64,000 bases of DNA from Dyadobacter sp. CECT 9275 (GTDB lineage: Bacteria; Bacteroidota; Bacteroidia; Cytophagales; Spirosomataceae), in NCBI RefSeq assembly GCF_907164905.1, contig NZ_CAJRAF010000002.1:4116001-4180000 (forward strand), read 5' to 3'. Positions 62,760-64,000 of the stretch are shown here, piece after piece (positions within the stretch are counted from its first letter, which is position 1; every line of letters starts with the position of its first letter). The notes beneath the pieces are model-generated. The model saw only the letters and a program-made list of their open reading frames with translations. It searched no databases and was not told the origin of the DNA. The position numbers and the translations under genes are program-made.

Positions 62760-64000
62760 TCATTTGTTTTGCATGTCGATATCAATTCCCATCATCCGCA
62801 TCAGTTCGGAGGCGTTAAAACTCCGGCAGATGCCATCATAAAGTTTATAGTCAAATTTGAGCTGGCCGTCTTCAACATCCGACCGGAAATGGAAATTATG
62901 TACAAAATCCGCATGGGCTCCCCACTCTCCCAGCTCAAGGTCATGTGTGGAAACCATGCCGGCTGATCTTTTGGAATGCAGTTGTCGGATCAGTGCTTCC
63001 GCACCGCGATGTCTGTCCGCAGAGTTAGTGCCTTTCAGAATTTCGTCGAGTAAATAGAAAACAGGGAGTTTTTCGTTTTCATCGGAGAGTTCCAGAAGCT
63101 GGCGCAGCCTTTTTAACTCTGCGTAAAAGGAGGAAGTACTTTCTTCCAGCGAATCCTGTGTTCTCATACTGCTGAAAACCCTTGCCGGTGAGCATGAAAA
63201 GGAGGAGGCACAAACCACGGCCCCGGTCTGAGCCAGGACGATGTTCAGTCCGACGGTCCTCAGAAAGGTACTTTTACCCGACATATTAGAGCCGGTGATC
63301 AATACGGTTTGTCCCAGCCCATTCATCTGAAATGTGTTGCTGATCCTTTTTTCGGGCCTGATCAGCGGGTGTCCCAGATCTTTTGTCTCGATGCTAATCC
63401 CATTGTCCCAGGTAATCTGCGGGATGGTATAGGCCGGATTGGCAAACCTGAAACCGGCTATACTGTTCATTGCTTCGGTGTCGGCAAGTACATCCAGCCA
63501 TTGCTGCAGATGAGCTGCATGTGTGGTTTTCCAGCTTTCCAGACCAGCCAGGCAATGAAGATCCCAAAGGGTGGGTATACCTACAAAAATGGCAAAGTAA
63601 GGGTTGTTCCTGAAATCCAGCTTGTCGAAAAGCTTCCCTGCTTTCAGCAGCGCATCATGCGATCCTGAAATTTTTGACTTTCGTTCTTTCCACCAGCGCG
63701 AGTTGCAGGGGGCTCCATCTGCTTGTTCAAGGAGTTCAGCGTATGCTACCAGTGTCTGTCCCAGTGCCGTGGTTTTGCTTGTCAATGTCTGGATAAGCAG
63801 TTGGTAACGTTTCAGAATAAGCAGATGCCAAAGCAGGCTGAGCGCAAGCGGCCAGACAGGTAATAGGTTAAACCCGGCCAGTATCGCGAGCACCAGCGTT
63901 ACGACGGGCCAGAATCTCCATTTCAGGGAAGATACCAACTCCTGAGGCAAAGTTTCATGGAGCCAAACCTGAAAGGCGCCAATTTGCTGGTCGGCGTTTT
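62760..64000 (-). CDS. MutS-like membrane ATPase, 5' part cut by the window edge
   Basis: The frame stays open to base 64000 with no plausible start inside the window (the first candidate is a TTG at 63950), so the N-terminus is missing. Two membrane segments (WRFWPVVTLVLAILAGFNLL, WPLALSLLWHLLIL) precede a MutS-type ATPase domain with Walker A GSNMSGKSTFLRT, the FYAELKRLRQLL linker, LLDEILKGTNS (Walker B) and STHDLEL (H-loop). These are the MutS-related family of Bacteroidota, not mismatch-recognition MutS; their role is unknown. At least 413 codons are present. Confidence 0.85.
   Translation of the reverse strand, partial: NADQQIGAFQVWLHETLPQELVSSLKWRFWPVVTLVLAILAGFNLLPVWPLALSLLWHLLILKRYQLLIQTLTSKTTALGQTLVAYAELLEQADGAPCNSRWWKERKSKISGSHDALLKAGKLFDKLDFRNNPYFAIFVGIPTLWDLHCLAGLESWKTTHAAHLQQWLDVLADTEAMNSIAGFRFANPAYTIPQITWDNGISIETKDLGHPLIRPEKRISNTFQMNGLGQTVLITGSNMSGKSTFLRTVGLNIVLAQTGAVVCASSFSCSPARVFSSMRTQDSLEESTSSFYAELKRLRQLLELSDENEKLPVFYLLDEILKGTNSADRHRGAEALIRQLHSKRSAGMVSTHDLELGEWGAHADFVHNFHFRSDVEDGQLKFDYKLYDGICRSFNASELMRMMGIDIDMQNK

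Noticed and set aside
1..64000. CRISPR array, prophage, integron or insertion sequence
   Set aside because: I found no regularly spaced repeats, no integrase or transposase motifs and no phage structural genes on either strand.
1..64000. tRNA or rRNA genes
   Set aside because: No cloverleaf with conserved TTCGA-type loop and no rRNA-like segment was recognised in the intergenic stretches; a covariance search would settle this.

Overview
The window looks like a chromosomal segment of a Bacteroidota bacterium of the order Cytophagales, most probably family Spirosomaceae and close to Dyadobacter. This assignment rests on several things seen in the sequence: type IX secretion (T9SS) C-terminal sorting domains, a PD40-OmpA outer-membrane protein, a TonB receptor paired with a BtuG-like lipoprotein, DUF349, DUF2089, DUF3784 and DUF6702 proteins, -7 boxes of the form TAnnTTTG, and almost no Shine-Dalgarno sites. 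It is inferred from gene content, not from a marker-gene comparison. I saw no rRNA, tRNA, CRISPR array, integrase, transposase or prophage module.

Layout. 1-6 kb: an edge-truncated secreted SASA-type esterase, adk-obgE, a secreted protein with a sorting-domain-like tail, and a divergent orphan sensor kinase. 6-14.5 kb: valS, a large T9SS-exported glycoside-hydrolase-like protein, ettA and a DUF349 protein. 14.6-21.3 kb: a hexuronate catabolism island with a LacI-family regulator, an ECF sigma factor, uxuA, uxaC, kdgK and kdgA; the related uxaB lies 35 kb away at 56.4 kb. 21.4-30.5 kb: mpl, a LOG protein, PD40-OmpA, an MFS transporter, a cox3-like gene, ispE, a Crp-like regulator, an SMR exporter and an M28 peptidase. 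30.7-36.1 kb: xylB, ssb, a zinc-ribbon protein, an aldo/keto reductase, a lipoprotein and prfA. 36.1-37.1 kb: a small AT-rich scar with a broken nucleotidyltransferase gene and its 60-codon partner. 37.1-42.2 kb: a thioredoxin-like protein, a DMT transporter and a complete cobalamin uptake unit (riboswitch, TonB receptor, BtuG-like lipoprotein). 42.2-48.1 kb: a TPR protein, a DEAD-box helicase, fbp and a Pif1-HRDC-HTH fusion helicase. 48.2-53.6 kb: a compact DUF2089-led run of membrane, hydrolase and propeller genes. 53.7-56.3 kb: a two-component system with a PepSY-like secreted protein. 56.4-64 kb: uxaB, lon, a DUF6702 gene, rseP and a MutS-like membrane ATPase that runs off the right edge.

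How the genes work together. UxaC, UxuA, KdgK and KdgA can carry glucuronate via mannonate to pyruvate and glyceraldehyde-3-phosphate; UxaB serves the galacturonate branch, but UxuB and UxaA are not in this window. The riboswitch should shut off vitamin B12 import when B12 is plentiful. Most other genes are single housekeeping functions in short transcription units separated by clear hairpin terminators.

I did not find a large undescribed defence or mobile system. The most notable items are the BtuB-BtuG pair under a riboswitch, the decayed nucleotidyltransferase cassette, and several strong palindromes in front of regulators or sugar genes (15.7, 30.7, 32.8, 48.2 and 53.6 kb) that look like uncharacterised operators.
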